DNA of 56,181 bases from Micrococcales bacterium 31B. GTDB taxonomy: Bacteria > Actinomycetota > Actinomycetes > Actinomycetales > Dermabacteraceae. The notes beneath the pieces were generated by a model. The model saw only the letters and a program-made list of their open reading frames with translations. It had not been told where the DNA came from and did not search any database. Position 1 is the first letter of the stretch, and every line of letters starts with the position of its first letter. This document shows positions 1-8,429 of the stretch, piece by piece. Both the position numbers and the translations under genes were made by a program. The stretch spans positions 297,558 through 353,738 of the forward strand of contig JAFFTF010000003.1 of the NCBI GenBank assembly GCA_022803075.1. Direction: 5' to 3'.

Positions 1-2
1 CC

Positions 3-284
3 CCTGCGGCGCCCGAGGCCCCCGAGGCGCCCGCCGAAGCCACCGCCTCGGACGCCACCGGCACGCGGCCGGGGCGACGCCGGGCGGCCAACGTGGCCCC
101 AGATTCACGCCCGACCGCGCTCCTCGACGCGGCAGTTCGCCCCGCGACCGGCGCGCCCCAGCCAGACCCCGCCGACGACGCAACGCCCGCGGCCCAAACC
201 CCGAGCGCCAACCTCCCCTCGTGGGCGCAAACCCCCGAACGCCGACACGGCCGCCGCGCGGCAAAACGGTCCTTCGACCAGTAG
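3..284 (+). CDS. C-terminal end of an unknown Pro/Ala-rich protein (partial)
   Basis: The open frame runs in from the window edge and stops at TAG 282-284, so about 93 residues of a C-terminus are seen. The visible part is low complexity, rich in Ala, Pro, Asp and Thr, with two Gly-Arg-Arg-Ala-type basic patches (near the middle and just before the end). It has no fold-like pattern and looks disordered. A GTG at 93 could in principle be an internal start, but the same composition continues upstream of it. The function cannot be told from this piece. It ends about 140 bases before bcp, on the same strand. Confidence 0.5.
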   Translation, partial: PAAPEAPEAPAEATASDATGTRPGRRRAANVAPDSRPTALLDAAVRPATGAPQPDPADDATPAAQTPSANLPSWAQTPERRHGRRAAKRSFDQ

Positions 285-427
285 TCAGCCTCCGAACACA
301 ACCCCACGAGCCCGCCCGAGTGCGGGCTCGCGGCATTGCGGGCACGTACCAAATAGGTCAATCCCCCGCCGACTCGATCGGCGTGGTAGAAAATGCCAGG
401 TAGCACGACAACCCTCGAAAGGCCCTC

Positions 428-910
428 ATGACTGCCGCCCGCTCCCTCGTAGCCTCGCTACCCGCGCCTGCCTTCAGCCTCGACGCCGCCAGCGGCGCCC
501 GCATCTCCCTGGCCGACCTCGCGGGCCAGCGGGTCATCCTGTACTTCTACCCGAAGCAAAATACTCCCGGCTGCACCACCCAGGCCTGCGACTTCCGCGA
601 CAACCTCAACTCGCTGCGCTCGGCAGGTTATACAGTGCTCGGCATCTCACCCGACCCGGTCGTCGATCTGCAGGGCTTCGTAGCAGACTTTTCGGTGAAT
701 TATGAACTGCTCTCCGACGAAGACCATTCGGTCGCCGAGGCCTACGGCGCATGGGGCGAGAAGATCGTCAATGATCTCGCCGTGGTGGGCCTGATTCGGT
801 CTACCTTCGTGATAGCTGCCGACGGCACGCTCGAGCGCGTGGAATACGACGTGCAGGCTCAGGGGCACGTCGCCGCACTGCGTCGCGACCTGGGAATAGA
901 CCCCGCATGA
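428..910 (+). CDS. bcp: Bcp/PrxQ-type thioredoxin-dependent peroxiredoxin
   Basis: A 160-residue thiol peroxidase that reduces H2O2 and organic hydroperoxides in the cytoplasm using thioredoxin. The family signature is clear: YFYPK, then TPGCTTQACDFRD, giving peroxidatic Cys49 and the resolving Cys54 of the C-X4-C PrxQ arrangement. Length is normal for the family. The ATG at 428 follows a GAAAGG ribosome site at about 417-422. The stop overlaps the start of uraD by 4 bases (ATGA, 907-910), so the two are translationally coupled. Coupling to urate-breakdown genes is suggestive because urate oxidation by uricase produces H2O2; that link is inference. Identification is secure. Confidence 0.93.
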   Translation: MTAARSLVASLPAPAFSLDAASGARISLADLAGQRVILYFYPKQNTPGCTTQACDFRDNLNSLRSAGYTVLGISPDPVVDLQGFVADFSVNYELLSDEDHSVAEAYGAWGEKIVNDLAVVGLIRSTFVIAADGTLERVEYDVQAQGHVAALRRDLGIDPA

Positions 911-1413
911 GACTCCGCGACTTCAACGCGCTCCCCGCGACCGAGGCCCTTGCCGTGCTCGCCCCCTGCGTGAATGTGCCCCGCTGGGCAGCCGAGGTGG
1001 CGCGCGCGCGACCCTTCGCTGACCGCGCACACCTGCTGGACTTCGCTGAGTCGGCGGCACCCCACTGGACCCAAGCCGAACTGGACGCGGCGCTTTCGCG
1101 CCACCCCCGCATCGGCGAGCAGCCACGCGATACGTCGGACGAGGCGCGGCATTCCCGCCGCGAGCAGGCCGCCGTGGACGCTGCGGATGCCGCCCTGGCC
1201 GATGCCCTGCGCGCGGGCAATGAAGCCTATGAGTCAAAGTTTGGCCACGTGTTCTTGATACGCGCGGCGGGGCGATCGGGCAGCGAGATCCTCGATCTCC
1301 TGCGCGAACGCCTCCAGCATGACCCGGCCACCGAGGCCGTTATTGTCGCCCAACAATTGCGCGAGATCGCCCTGCTGCGACTCGCCGGAATCATCGTCGA
1401 GGACCCCTCATGA
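907..1413 (+). CDS. uraD: OHCU decarboxylase (2-oxo-4-hydroxy-4-carboxy-5-ureidoimidazoline decarboxylase)
   Basis: A 168-residue enzyme of the UraD family, which decarboxylates OHCU to S-allantoin, the last of the three urate-degradation steps. The sequence shows the family core SRHPRIGEQP (catalytic His in the His-Pro pair) and the NEAYESKFGHVFLIRAAGRS block that carries the conserved Glu and the Phe-Gly-x-Val/Ile-Phe motif. Length is typical. The ATG overlaps the bcp stop by 4 bases, and its own stop overlaps uraH (ATGA, 1410-1413). No urate oxidase gene is seen in the window; it may lie elsewhere. Confidence 0.92.
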   Translation: MRLRDFNALPATEALAVLAPCVNVPRWAAEVARARPFADRAHLLDFAESAAPHWTQAELDAALSRHPRIGEQPRDTSDEARHSRREQAAVDAADAALADALRAGNEAYESKFGHVFLIRAAGRSGSEILDLLRERLQHDPATEAVIVAQQLREIALLRLAGIIVEDPS

Positions 1414-1736
1414 GTCACATCACCACGCACATTTTGGACGCCGCATTGGGCCGCCCGGCAGCGTCGGTTGCGGTCGAATTGTGGGACGGCGACTCCACCC
1501 TGATCGCAGCCGGCACCACCGACGCCGATGGCCGCTGCTCGTCCCTGGGACCCGACTCACTGCCCCCCGGCCCGTATCGTCTGGTGTTCGCGGTCGCCCC
1601 CTACTTTGCCGCAACCGAACGCGCGAGCTTCTACCCGCAGGTGACCATCGACTTCACCGTGAGCCCCGGCGAGGCGCACTATCACGTGCCGTTGCTGCTG
1701 AGCCCGTTCGCGTATTCGACCTATCGCGGCAGCTGA
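1410..1736 (+). CDS. uraH: 5-hydroxyisourate hydrolase (transthyretin-like)
   Basis: A 108-residue HIU hydrolase, which opens 5-hydroxyisourate to OHCU immediately before UraD acts. It starts with the N-terminal signature ITTHILDAALGRPA (catalytic His) and ends with the diagnostic C-terminal YRGS tetrapeptide that separates HIU hydrolases from plain transthyretin folds. Length matches the bacterial family. It is the third gene of the bcp-uraD-uraH run, joined by a 4-base overlap. About 107 bases separate it from the next gene. Confidence 0.93.
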   Translation: MSHITTHILDAALGRPAASVAVELWDGDSTLIAAGTTDADGRCSSLGPDSLPPGPYRLVFAVAPYFAATERASFYPQVTIDFTVSPGEAHYHVPLLLSPFAYSTYRGS

Positions 1737-1843
1737 TTCCGAACTCCCCCCGGCCCCAAGCCGCCACAGCGTAGCGCAGCACGCGATACCCAGACCTCAT
1801 CTCGATGCGGGCCGAGCGCCCTCCGACGTGCAAAGATGGAGCC

Positions 1844-2533
1844 ATGGCCCCTCTCTACGACCAGATTCTTGACTGTGTCATCGCGCTCATGCGCGAGGGC
1901 GGCGCCGCCAGCGTGTCGATCCGCATTGTCGCTGCCCGCGCGGGGGTCTCCATCGGCGCGGTCCAGCACCATTTTCCCGACAAGGCGGCCCTCATGCTGG
2001 CCGCGCAGGGGCGCGTGAATCAAGAGTTCACCGAATCGATCATCGCGAGTTCTGTGCCGAGCGACAGCCTGGTCGACCGGGCACTCCGGCTCGCGCGCGC
2101 AGTCGCGGGGCTCGACTCAACTGACCTCGACGCCATCGATAGCGACCAGTCGTGGCGGGACCGTGCGGCAACGCGCGGCAGTTTCGCGGCACTCGCGGCA
2201 GCCAGCTACCCGGCCAGCGAGGAGCACACCGCCGCGAATCAGGACATCGAAGACGTCTTCTACGCCCTGATTGCGCACGCCTGGAATCTGGATTCACAGT
2301 GGGAGGAACCCGACGCCGGGCCCGAGGCAACCACGGTGGCACCGGAGCGTCCGGACGGCCAGGTCAGCGCGCGCACCCTAGCGGCCGCCGCGCGATTGCG
2401 CGCACAGGCGCTGCTCGCGCTCGCGGAGGGCCTCGGCGTCGCGGGCGCGAGTGAAACGGGGCGTGTGACCCCGCAGATCGCCGGCTACCTCCTCGAACAG
2501 GGCGTAGCGGCGGCCTTTGAGCCCCACCAGTAA
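1844..2533 (+). CDS. TetR-family transcriptional regulator
   Basis: A 229-residue regulator. Residues about 5-55 form the TetR helix-turn-helix: the run from SVSIRIVAARAGVSIGAVQ to HHFPDKAALM fits the family's conserved block. The rest is a variable helical ligand-binding domain with a low-complexity acidic and Pro-rich insert near residues 145-170. The ATG at 1844 is preferred to an upstream in-frame ATG (1805) because the HTH begins right after it, as is usual. It follows uraH on the same strand, so it may control purine breakdown, but no operator was identified. Part of the insert is encoded by a copy of the dispersed 18-bp motif (2338-2354). Confidence 0.85.
   Translation: MAPLYDQILDCVIALMREGGAASVSIRIVAARAGVSIGAVQHHFPDKAALMLAAQGRVNQEFTESIIASSVPSDSLVDRALRLARAVAGLDSTDLDAIDSDQSWRDRAATRGSFAALAAASYPASEEHTAANQDIEDVFYALIAHAWNLDSQWEEPDAGPEATTVAPERPDGQVSARTLAAAARLRAQALLALAEGLGVAGASETGRVTPQIAGYLLEQGVAAAFEPHQ
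2338..2354 (+). repeat. Dispersed motif copy 1 (variant)
   Basis: GGCACCGGAGCGTCCGG, one base shorter than the consensus GGCCACCGGRGCGTCCGG. It lies inside the TetR gene, in a low-complexity insert, where it is read as Pro-Glu-Arg-Pro-Asp. Confidence 0.5.
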
Positions 2534-2555
2534 TCGGCGGGCCCGGCATGTCAGC

Positions 2556-4154
2556 CTAGCGGCGCGGCGGTGAGAACCGGATCAGCGCCACCGATACGAA
2601 GATCACGAGGGGCCACACGGCCATGAGCACGTTGCCCGAGGCGAATCCGGCGGCGCAGAGGGCAACCAGGGCTAGCAGGGCAGCGTAGCCGGGAATCCGA
2701 ACCAGGTTGGCGCGCACGGGGTTACTCACGCGGCGATCGGGGATGCAGACGGGAACGATCGCGAGCGCGCCGACCACTAGGAGCACCGAGTTCACCAGGG
2801 GCGCGTTGGAGCCTCCCACCGTGGCGATCAGGAAGCCCAGGCAGGCGAGGGCGTAGACGCCGATCGCGGCGAACATCAGCACGCGACGCACGGCGTACAT
2901 GCCGACAGAGCGCTCCGACTGCGCCGAGGCGGCCCGGACCTCGGCCTCGTAGGCCGCGACCTCTTCGGGCATGCGCTCGAAAGGCGCGCCATCGTCGGAC
3001 TTCAGCGGACGCGCGGGGCGTACCGTGGCAGCGGGCGCCAGCGCGGGCTGCGTGGGCTGAACGGGCTGGGGCTGGACCGCCGCAGGTCGGGTGGGCGCGG
3101 GCTGAACCGGCTGGGTGGGCTGGACCGGCGCGAGGGTGCGCGGGTCCACCGCCGGTGCCGGGATCTCCCTCGTGGTGGTGTCTGGTGCCGGAACTGCAGC
3201 GCGGCGACCCGAGGGCTCTGAGGGAGCGACCGCCGCAGGCTGGGCAGACACCGCAGGCTGGGGCGCCACCGCAGGCTGGGCGACGGCCGTCGCAGGCGGG
3301 GCCTTAACATCTGCCGCAGCGGGGCTGGCTGCCGCTGGCTGCTCGATCTTGGCTGCCGCTGGCTGCTCCGTGTCGGGGGCGCCCCGGCGACCGGGCGCGG
3401 GGACCGCATCGAGACCGACCTGCGCACGAGCAGCACGACCAGGACGAGCGGCGGGCCTTGCGGGAGCAACGGGGCTCACCGTGGCGGCGGGGCCGGCGGC
3501 CTCGGCGACGGAAGCCACCCCCACCTGGTCGAGCGGGGCGGCGGGGCCGGGGTGTTCGCTGGCGTATTCGTCCGCCACCGAATCTGCGGTCGCGAACTGA
3601 CGCTGCAACTCCTCGACGTGACGGGCGGCCTCGTCGTCTGAGTACGATTCCGGATTGTAGAAGGCCTCGGCGGGGAGTCGCTCGCTCTGGTCGTGCAATG
3701 CCACGCGCACGCCACCCTCGGGAATACGACGAGCGAGGGGCAACTCGACCACCACGGCGTCGCCGGAGTTGTCGGCGGTCGCCGCAGCCCGGCGCGGATT
3801 CTCGCGCGCAGCGCGCGCCGCCAGCAGGCGGTCGAGCGCGGAGTCGCTGATGGGAGACGGAGAAATGGCCAGCAGATTAGCGTTGACGGGCGCCGACTCT
3901 ACGGGCTCCGAAACCCCGAGGTTTGAGTACCGGTCGCGATCAAACTTCGGACGGCGCTGGGTACGAAGGCTGGCCTTGCGGATGGGGCCCTGACCACGGG
4001 GCTGGGGTCGCGCAAATCTCTGCAGGTCGTCGCGCGTCGAATAGCCCGACTCGTAACTTTGCCGACCCAGGGCTCCACCCAGGGCGTCGCCTCCGTATGC
4101 CCGCGAGGAGCCGACCGAACCGCCGCGTGAGCGGTCACGATTTTGCTGCGACAC
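2556..4154 (-). CDS. Pro/Ala-rich protein with four C-terminal membrane helices
   Basis: A 532-residue protein of unknown function. Residues 1-95 are basic and Gly/Arg/Ser-rich. About 96-190 contain mixed acidic and amphipathic stretches that could fold. About 195-400 are a long Pro/Ala/Gln/Val low-complexity region with imperfect PAVAPQPAVSAQPA-like and QPVQPT-like repeats. The last ~110 residues carry four predicted transmembrane helices (roughly 424-445, 452-472, 489-507, 509-527). A long cytoplasmic disordered arm on a small membrane domain is the likely layout. It faces the TetR gene convergently. Its 5' leader contains three direct repeats spaced exactly 11 bases (4184-4212). Real gene status is supported by the membrane region and codon bias; the function is not recognised. 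Confidence 0.75.
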   Translation of the reverse strand: MSQQNRDRSRGGSVGSSRAYGGDALGGALGRQSYESGYSTRDDLQRFARPQPRGQGPIRKASLRTQRRPKFDRDRYSNLGVSEPVESAPVNANLLAISPSPISDSALDRLLAARAARENPRRAAATADNSGDAVVVELPLARRIPEGGVRVALHDQSERLPAEAFYNPESYSDDEAARHVEELQRQFATADSVADEYASEHPGPAAPLDQVGVASVAEAAGPAATVSPVAPARPAARPGRAARAQVGLDAVPAPGRRGAPDTEQPAAAKIEQPAAASPAAADVKAPPATAVAQPAVAPQPAVSAQPAAVAPSEPSGRRAAVPAPDTTTREIPAPAVDPRTLAPVQPTQPVQPAPTRPAAVQPQPVQPTQPALAPAATVRPARPLKSDDGAPFERMPEEVAAYEAEVRAASAQSERSVGMYAVRRVLMFAAIGVYALACLGFLIATVGGSNAPLVNSVLLVVGALAIVPVCIPDRRVSNPVRANLVRIPGYAALLALVALCAAGFASGNVLMAVWPLVIFVSVALIRFSPPRR

Positions 4155-4183
4155 CGGGATCCCACTCTCTCGTGGCAGATTTG

Positions 4184-4216
4184 CATGAGGACTTCATGAG
4201 GTTGGCATGAGGACAG
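4184..4216 (-). promoter_or_regulatory. Three 11-bp direct repeats (CCTCATGNNNN) ahead of the Pro/Ala-rich membrane protein
   Basis: On the minus strand CCTCATG occurs three times; on the plus strand the CATGAGG copies start at 4184, 4195 and 4206. The period is exactly 11 bases, one helical turn. This geometry is typical of tandem binding by OmpR/PhoB-class response regulators. A possible promoter lies upstream (TTGAAG at 4255-4260 and TAGCGT at 4231-4236, both read on the minus strand), which would put the repeats in the leader. The binding protein is unknown. Confidence 0.4.
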
Positions 4217-4265
4217 TCTTTGTTAAATTTACGCTACAGGCTGTGATACTGAAACTTCAAAATTG

Positions 4266-6860
4266 TCACAACTTGGTCACGGGCGCGAGTCGCAGCAGCA
4301 AGCGCTTGACGCTGCCACCGCCAAAATCAACTTCTACCTGCGTATTGCGCCCGGCTCCCGACAGCCCGGTCACCGTACCGAGGCCAAAACTGTCGTGCGT
4401 CACCCTGTCGCCTATCGAAAGCTGGGGTAGATCTGCCTCGGCCGTTGGGGCCGTGTGTCGCTTCAAGGCACCGCCCGAACCCACGGTGAACGCCGGGGTG
4501 CTTGAACCGGCACCGCTGGGTGCCCGCCCGGAGCCAATGACCGCGCCGAAATCTGCGTCGCGATAGCGCGGGGCGCCGACGCCCCGCCCGGCGAACCCGC
4601 CTGACACGGCCGAGGAACGTTCAACCTGCAACGCTTCTGCGGGAATCTCATCCAAGAAGCGAGAGGCCGGAAAGTACGACGGCTGACCCCAGGCCGAACG
4701 CATCTGCGCCCGGCTCAGCACCAGCTTCTGGCGGGCGCGCGTGATGCCCACATACGCGAGCCGACGCTCCTCCTCCAACTGCTCTGCATCGGCGAGCGAG
4801 CGCTGATGCGGAAACGTGCCGTCCTCCATACCCGTGACGAAGACGAGCGGAAACTCCAGCCCCTTTGCGGTGTGCATCGTCATGAGGGTGATGACGCCCC
4901 CGTCACCCGATTCGCCGTCGGGAATCTGGTCGGCGTCGGCGACGAGCGAGACCCGCTCCAGGAAGTCCGCGAGGGTACCCTCTTGGTCCTGAGCCTGAAA
5001 CTCCGCCGCGACCGCGACCAGTTCGGCAAGATTCTCGATGCGGGACTCGTCTTGCGGGTCGACCGACTTTCTGAGTTCGGCAATGTAGCCGGTGCGGTCA
5101 AGCACCAGTTCAACGAGTTCTGCGAGGCTGATGCCCGACTCCAACGCGGCCGCAAACTCATCCAACAGCGCCACGAAACCACGCACCGATGTGGCGGAGC
5201 GGGCCGCGAGCCCCGGGGCGTCCTCCGCGCGACGCAGGGCGGCGTTGAAGCTGATCTGATCGCGCTCGCTGAGGGCGACGAGGCACGCCTCGGCACGGTC
5301 CCCGATGCCACGCTTCGGGACATTGAGGATGCGGCGCAGGTTGACGGTGTCGTCTGGATTCGCGAGCACCCGCAGGTAGGCGACGGCGTCTTTAATTTCT
5401 TTGCGCTCATAAAAGCGCGTGCCGCCGACCACGCGGTACGGCAGGCCCACCCGAATCAGCTGGTCTTCGAGGGCACGCGACTGCGCGTTCGTGCGGTAGA
5501 AGATGGCGATGTCGCTCGCCGAGAACCGGCCCGCGTCGATCTCCTGGTCAATGGTCTGGCAGACGAACCGCGCCTCGGCCCGCTCGTCCTCAGCCACGTA
5601 CAGGGTGATGAGGTCGCCGTCGCCGGCCGCCGTCCACAGTTTCTTCTCGCGCCGCCCCCGATTGGCCGAAATCACGGCGTTGGCCGCCGTGAGAATGCGC
5701 TGCGTCGAACGATAGTTCTGCTCCAGGAGCACCGTGCGCGCCGTGGGGTAATCTTCTTCGAACTCGAGAATATTGCGAATTGTCGCGCCCCGGAACGCAT
5801 AGATCGACTGGTCGGAGTCGCCCACGACCGTGAGGCTCGCGCGCGGGTCCGGGCCGGCCAGTTCTCGAATCAGTGCGTATTGGGCGTGGTTGGTGTCTTG
5901 GTATTCGTCTACCAGGATGTGCCGGAACCGGCGCCGGTAGTTATCGGTGACCGCGGGGAAGGCCCGGAACAGGTACACGGTCTGCGCGATCAGGTCATCG
6001 AAATCCATGGCGTTGGCCTGTCGCAGCCTCGCCGTGTAGCGCGTGTAGGCCTCGCTGACCTTGACTTCATAGGGGTTTTTCGCGTCGACCGTGCGCGCGA
6101 AATCCTCCGCGTCAATCAGTTCGTTCTTCAAACTCGAGATGCGATTCGCGAACCCCTTGGGCGGAAACCGCTTGGGGTCAAGGTCGAGTTCGCGCATGAC
6201 GAGGGTGAGCAGCCGCAGTGAATCCTGCGAGTCATAGACCGAGAAACTCGAACTCATGCCGAGGGTCTTGGCCTCGCGGCGCAAAATGCGCACGCACGAC
6301 GAGTGGAACGTCGACACCCACATGTGCCGCGCGGCCTCGCCCACCACCTGCGCGACGCGCTCCCGCATCTCGGCGGCGGCCTTGTTGGTGAAGGTAATCG
6401 CGAGAATCTCGTGCGGCAGCGCCTGCCGGGTCGCGAGCAGGTACGCGATGCGCTGCGTCAGCACGCGGGTCTTGCCCGAACCCGCGCCGGCCACGATCAA
6501 CAGGGGCGAACCCGTGTGTATCGCCGCCTCGCGCTGCTGCTCGTTGAGGCCCGAGATCAGCGATTCGGGGTCACCGAGGCCGGAATGCCCATCCGCCCCC
6601 GCGGGCGTCCACCCTGCGCCACCGCTGGCGGTGGGGCCGGACGCTCCGGTGGCCTCGTTGCCGCGCAGCGCGAGTAATTCGGCCTCCTCCTCGGCGCTCG
6701 GGCTCTCGTAGTCAGGTTCTGCGGGCTCGGGTGGCGCTTCGAGCGGCCAGGGCTCGTCAACCCGCGGGCCCCCGAGGACGGGAGGCAGGCCGGAGTCGGC
6801 GCGCGAAGGCTCTGTGGGCCGTGCACCAAATAGCGGGAGGTGATCGAAAAGTGAACTCAT
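4266..6860 (-). CDS. pcrA: ATP-dependent DNA helicase PcrA/UvrD
   Basis: An 864-residue superfamily 1A 3'-to-5' helicase for repair and for clearing stalled replication or transcription complexes. The Q-motif LNEQQREAAIH is followed by Walker A GAGSGKT (about 125-131). Further motifs visible are DEYQDTN (Walker B), VGDSDQSIYAFRGA (motif III), QNYRST (IV), MTMHTAKGLEF (V) and VGITRARQ (VI). The last ~45 residues (DRVTHDSFGLGTV and following) form the Tudor-like domain that binds RNA polymerase in this family. The first ~100 residues are an acidic, Pro-rich extension, unusual in length, that contains one dispersed-motif copy. The start at 6860 is the first ATG of the frame. Confidence 0.96.
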   Translation of the reverse strand: MSSLFDHLPLFGARPTEPSRADSGLPPVLGGPRVDEPWPLEAPPEPAEPDYESPSAEEEAELLALRGNEATGASGPTASGGAGWTPAGADGHSGLGDPESLISGLNEQQREAAIHTGSPLLIVAGAGSGKTRVLTQRIAYLLATRQALPHEILAITFTNKAAAEMRERVAQVVGEAARHMWVSTFHSSCVRILRREAKTLGMSSSFSVYDSQDSLRLLTLVMRELDLDPKRFPPKGFANRISSLKNELIDAEDFARTVDAKNPYEVKVSEAYTRYTARLRQANAMDFDDLIAQTVYLFRAFPAVTDNYRRRFRHILVDEYQDTNHAQYALIRELAGPDPRASLTVVGDSDQSIYAFRGATIRNILEFEEDYPTARTVLLEQNYRSTQRILTAANAVISANRGRREKKLWTAAGDGDLITLYVAEDERAEARFVCQTIDQEIDAGRFSASDIAIFYRTNAQSRALEDQLIRVGLPYRVVGGTRFYERKEIKDAVAYLRVLANPDDTVNLRRILNVPKRGIGDRAEACLVALSERDQISFNAALRRAEDAPGLAARSATSVRGFVALLDEFAAALESGISLAELVELVLDRTGYIAELRKSVDPQDESRIENLAELVAVAAEFQAQDQEGTLADFLERVSLVADADQIPDGESGDGGVITLMTMHTAKGLEFPLVFVTGMEDGTFPHQRSLADAEQLEEERRLAYVGITRARQKLVLSRAQMRSAWGQPSYFPASRFLDEIPAEALQVERSSAVSGGFAGRGVGAPRYRDADFGAVIGSGRAPSGAGSSTPAFTVGSGGALKRHTAPTAEADLPQLSIGDRVTHDSFGLGTVTGLSGAGRNTQVEVDFGGGSVKRLLLRLAPVTKL
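6635..6654 (-). repeat. Dispersed motif copy 2 (full match, minus strand)
   Basis: The minus strand reads GGCCACCGGAGCGTCCGGCC, a full 20-base copy inside the disordered N-terminal extension of pcrA, where it is translated Ala-Thr-Gly-Ala-Ser-Gly-Pro. It is the only strong copy on the minus strand. Confidence 0.6.
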
Positions 6861-6932
6861 TGCTCTCAGGCTATCGAAGGTCTGCCAGGCTTATGGAGGT
6901 CGCGTGCCCGCCGCGAGCGGGCGCTGGTCGGA

Positions 6933-7280
6933 CTATGTCCACAACACCGCGAGCAGCACGTTGAGCAGGGCACCCGCGCCGACTGCAGTAAACACGCCTC
7001 GGGAGACTTCGCCCCGCTTGCCCTGCTTGTCGCCCAGGAACGCGAGCGTGACAACGAGGATCGCGACGACAGCCTTGACGCCAATCTTGACGTGATTGAG
7101 CGGATCAGCGGCCGCCGTGGCCAGGCCGACGAGAATCAATCCGGAGACAAACGAGCCCGCCGCAGCATGCCACACTCCCTTCGCGAAGCGAGGCGCCCGC
7201 AGGTTCGTGAGCCAGTTGCCGATCACGATGGCCATGCACACGAGGTGAATGACCACAAAGATGCCCTTGAGAAACTCCAT
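6933..7280 (-). CDS. Small integral membrane protein, four helices
   Basis: A 115-residue protein with four hydrophobic helices (about 4-24, 42-60, 65-85, 95-113) separated by short basic loops. It resembles a widespread actinobacterial family of small integral membrane proteins with no assigned function. No catalytic motif is seen. It is downstream of the divergent aminotransferase promoter region and upstream of pcrA on the same strand, with a 72-base gap. Confidence 0.75.
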   Translation of the reverse strand: MEFLKGIFVVIHLVCMAIVIGNWLTNLRAPRFAKGVWHAAAGSFVSGLILVGLATAAADPLNHVKIGVKAVVAILVVTLAFLGDKQGKRGEVSRGVFTAVGAGALLNVLLAVLWT

Positions 7281-7401
7281 GCGTTAAGCCTACCGTCACT
7301 GCGGCGTGGCTCTGGTACGGCCACGTTCACCCACCGCTCAGAGCGCGAGCATACAATCCTCAAGGCGGCGAGTGCCGCGCTGGCAGCGAGAGAGGGGACC
7401 C

Positions 7402-8157
7402 ATGTCGGAGTGGCACTGGGCGGAGGGGCAGCTGAGCCCTGGCGAGCACCGCGAGCGCGCCGTGATCGTCGATTCGTGGCTCACCGAGGGCGGCCACACG
7501 CGTGGGCTTGACCTCCATGCCGAGCGCTTTGCGCGCGGCTGCCGCGAGGTCGGGCTGGCCTCGGACGATCTCGATGCCTTCCTAGCCGCCGTTTCGAGAG
7601 CCCTTCCCAGTGCGGGACGGCATTTTCCGCGGATTGCGTGCTCCACGTCGGGCGAGTTGAGCCTGCAGGTGCGGCCTGCGCCGTCGCCCTCGCAGCGCGC
7701 CGTACTGCAGGTACGCGAGGATACTCGGCAGGCCCCGCACTGGAAGGGGCCAGACATTCCGCACCTCGTGAAGTTGCGCGAAGAGGCCATCTCGCACGGT
7801 GCCACCGATGCCGTGCTCGTGGACTCGGACGGGTTTGTGGTCGAGGCCGCCACCGCGGCCGTGGTCTGGTGGGAGGGCGGCACGCTGATGTCGTCTGCGT
7901 CGACGCGGGTGATGCCGAGTGTCACGGCCGCGCTGCTGCGGCGACTCGCGATCGCTTCGGGGGTCGAGGTGGCTACGGCGCTGCGCAGACCGGAAGACTT
8001 GGTGGGGCACGAGGTGTGGTGTGTTAATTCGGTGCATCCGGTGCGGCGGGTCGAGAGTATTTTTGCTGCCGTCGACGCGCTGCAAATATCGCCTGTCGGC
8101 GACGGCGAGTCCGCGAAATTGGCGAATATTTACCGGAGAAAATTACTTTCGCTGTGA
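7402..8157 (+). CDS. Class IV aminotransferase, aminodeoxychorismate-lyase-like
   Basis: A 251-residue PLP enzyme of the branched-chain aminotransferase / ADC lyase fold. The PLP lysine is probably in IPHLVKLREEA, aligned with the HKTTNR block of PabC. The DAVLVDSDGFVVEAATAAVVWW strand corresponds to the family motif around TEGSISN, but that motif is altered here, so activity is inferred. The ATG at 7402 is preceded by a good ribosome site, GAGAGGGG. An upstream in-frame ATG at 7306 would add an unlikely basic tail. It faces the fused PabAB gene convergently; together they would turn chorismate into 4-aminobenzoate for folate synthesis. Confidence 0.82.
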   Translation: MSEWHWAEGQLSPGEHRERAVIVDSWLTEGGHTRGLDLHAERFARGCREVGLASDDLDAFLAAVSRALPSAGRHFPRIACSTSGELSLQVRPAPSPSQRAVLQVREDTRQAPHWKGPDIPHLVKLREEAISHGATDAVLVDSDGFVVEAATAAVVWWEGGTLMSSASTRVMPSVTAALLRRLAIASGVEVATALRRPEDLVGHEVWCVNSVHPVRRVESIFAAVDALQISPVGDGESAKLANIYRRKLLSL

Positions 8158-8290
8158 CGGCGGCCGAATTTCGCAATCCCCGGGCGGCTCGCGATGTCGC
8201 CACCGAGAGGCCGACTTGGGTTAGACGTGCAGGAACACGGCGAGACGGGTGGGATGAGGCCGCGCATGCATTCAGTTATCTAACCTAACT

Positions 8291-8318
8291 AAAAGCGGCA
8301 TCTCGCCATTGAGATGCC
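8291..8318 (-). terminator. Rho-independent terminator of the PabAB gene
   Basis: A perfect 8-bp stem, GGCATCTC/GAGATGCC (8297-8318) with a 6-base loop, is followed on the minus strand by GCTTTT (complement of AAAAGC 8291-8296). It lies 112 bases past the PabAB stop in a 272-base convergent intergenic region. The part of that region next to PabAB (about 8340-8430) is conspicuously A+T-rich for this genome; nothing else was recognised there. Confidence 0.6.
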
Positions 8319-8429
8319 TGTCACTCATACTAGACCCGCGGGGCCCAAGAAAATAGAAATGCACCATATAATTGTCAAACTATTCGCATAAATTGAATGA
8401 TTGACCGCCCGCACCGAAAATTTGAATTG

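Noticed and set aside
4806-6221. Long open frame (471 codons) on the plus strand opposite pcrA
   Set aside because: It is the antisense of an unmistakable helicase gene. Long antisense frames are usual when third positions are G/C-biased, and its translation is Arg/Val/Asp-rich with no family motif.
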